Positions 63,007 to 64,000 of a DNA stretch of 64,000 nt are shown piece by piece. Made by a program: the position numbers and the translations under genes. Under the pieces are notes generated by a model. That model was not told the origin of the DNA. It searched no databases and saw only the letters and a list, made by a program, of their open reading frames with translations. Numbering within the stretch: position 1 is the first letter of the stretch; each line of letters starts with the position of its first letter. Source of the stretch: Microbotryum silenes-acaulis (taxonomy: Eukaryota; Basidiomycota; Microbotryomycetes; Microbotryales; Microbotryaceae); contig QPFY01000003.1 of assembly GCA_003665825.1 (NCBI GenBank), positions 1,426,001 through 1,490,000 on the forward strand, given 5' to 3'.

Positions 63007-63357
63007 TTTTTTTTTGTTTTTGACTGGGGCTCATAAATTGCAATCCTTCGGGTTGGCTGGGACCGCTACAAAAAGAGCTAAAAGAGGTTATAAAGCAACG
63101 ACGGCGAGCAGTTGGGTGAAAGTCAAACCCCTGCGCGCAAAGAGCGCTGCGCAGATCAAAACCCGCCGAGCACCTAACGCGGACTCCAACGGGCGGTGAG
63201 TACTGCTGCCGCTTCACGTCCCAAGAGCGGGAGCGAAGATACTCGAAAACCAGGCAAGAGCGCCTAGAGAAAAAAGGGGGAGAGTATACAGAAAGTCACG
63301 ACTGGGGATAGGGAGAACCAGGAATACTAAGACAGAGAGGAGGGGAACACACCCGCC
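63007..63357 (-). repeat. LINE family-1 3' end, 5'-truncated copy
   Basis: About 350 bp of the family-1 3' UTR with A-run (T 63007-63015), lying directly against ORF1 of the next LINE. It is shorter than the neighbouring copy, stopping at GGGTGTGTTCCCC, as expected from incomplete reverse transcription. Confidence 0.75.
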
Positions 63358-64000
63358 TTTTTTTTTGTTTTTGACTGGGGCTCATAAATTGCTATCCTTC
63401 GGGTTGGCTGGGACCGCTACAAAAAGAGCTAAAAGAGGTTACAAAGCAACGACGGCAAGCAGTTGGGTGAAAGTCAAACCCCTGCGCGCAAAGAGCGCTG
63501 CGCAGATCAAAACCCGCCGAGCACCTAACGCGGACTCCAACGGGCGGTGAGTACTGCTGCCGCTTCACGTCCCAAGAGTGGGAGCGAAGATACTCGAAAA
63601 CCAGGCAAGAGCGCCTAGAGAAAGAAAGGGGGAGAATATACAAAAAGTCACGACTGGAAACGCGAAGAACCAGGAATACTAAGGCAGAGAGGAGGGGAAC
63701 ACACCCGAGGGGCCAAGGGAGGGGGTCGAAGCCAGAGATAGAGGCCCCCAGGGACTAACAGGCCGGAGCCAAGCCCCAGCTACTCGTCACCCCGACAGCG
63801 CCTGATGCCCTCCCTTGGCTGAGTCTCGAGTGCTGGCTGTTGAGCCGTCGGGGCCGAGCGAAAGACGATCCAATACAACGAAACGAGCCTCGCCTTGACG
63901 CGAGGATGTCGACCAAAAACGAGCGACCTTTCTTCCTGATCCATGCCGTAGATCTTGACCAACGCGAACGAACGATCCATTCGACGGAATTCAACACACG
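63358..64000 (-). repeat. LINE family-1 3' UTR and tail, continues off the window
   Basis: Near-identical to 51385-52031, with A-run at 63358-63366. It probably belongs to another LINE whose ORFs lie to the right of the window. Confidence 0.8.

Noticed and set aside
63007..63366. Tandem family-1 ends considered as 5' UTR promoter monomers of the LINE
   Set aside because: Each unit ends in an A-run and the same sequence follows the ORF2 stop at 52358, so they are 3' ends of separate LINE copies.

Overview
The window is nuclear DNA of a filamentous or yeast-like fungus. Genes are GC-rich, close together, and broken by short GT...AG introns, and the conserved proteins are fungal (SSZ1, RCF1, RPN3, SWP1, DHH1, ALG5, LRG1, KEL3). 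A KDZ transposon relic, LINEs and Copia elements point to a basidiomycete; codon and intron style suit the red-yeast/Microbotryomycete lineage, but that placement is inference. For the spliced models I added the exon lengths; wherever complete splice sites are given the total is a multiple of three.

Left part (1-15.2 kb), housekeeping genes: SSZ1 (off the left edge), an RCF1-like HIG1 protein, a small two-helix membrane protein, the proteasome lid subunit RPN3, the oligosaccharyltransferase subunit SWP1 (divergent from RPN3), the DEAD-box helicase DHH1, and an unrecognised 1,150-residue protein.

15.2-22.8 kb is a decayed element bounded by inverted repeats, holding a broken KDZ-type transposase and a second gene on the opposite strand. 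22.8-37.7 kb returns to genes: a quinone oxidoreductase-like enzyme, a LURP1/Tubby-like protein, KEL3, a beta-lactamase-family pseudogene, ALG5 and the LIM-RhoGAP LRG1. A perfect 84-bp-arm foldback lies just beyond, at 38.2 kb.

38.4-64 kb is almost all retrotransposon. Several LINE copies lie head to tail on the minus strand, each ending in an A-run. One (51385-63006) keeps ORF1 and ORF2, but ORF2 is split by a Copia element (54094-58872, target duplication CATAG) and by a truncated LTR of a second Copia family. A full copy of that second family (44104-48787) has an intact 1,374-codon polyprotein and LTRs differing by one base, so it is recent. No new multi-gene system was found. The most unusual items are the foldback, the filler DNA at the RNase H deletion of the 54-kb Copia, the gag start codon lying inside the presumed tRNA primer site, and the history recorded by the nested insertions.
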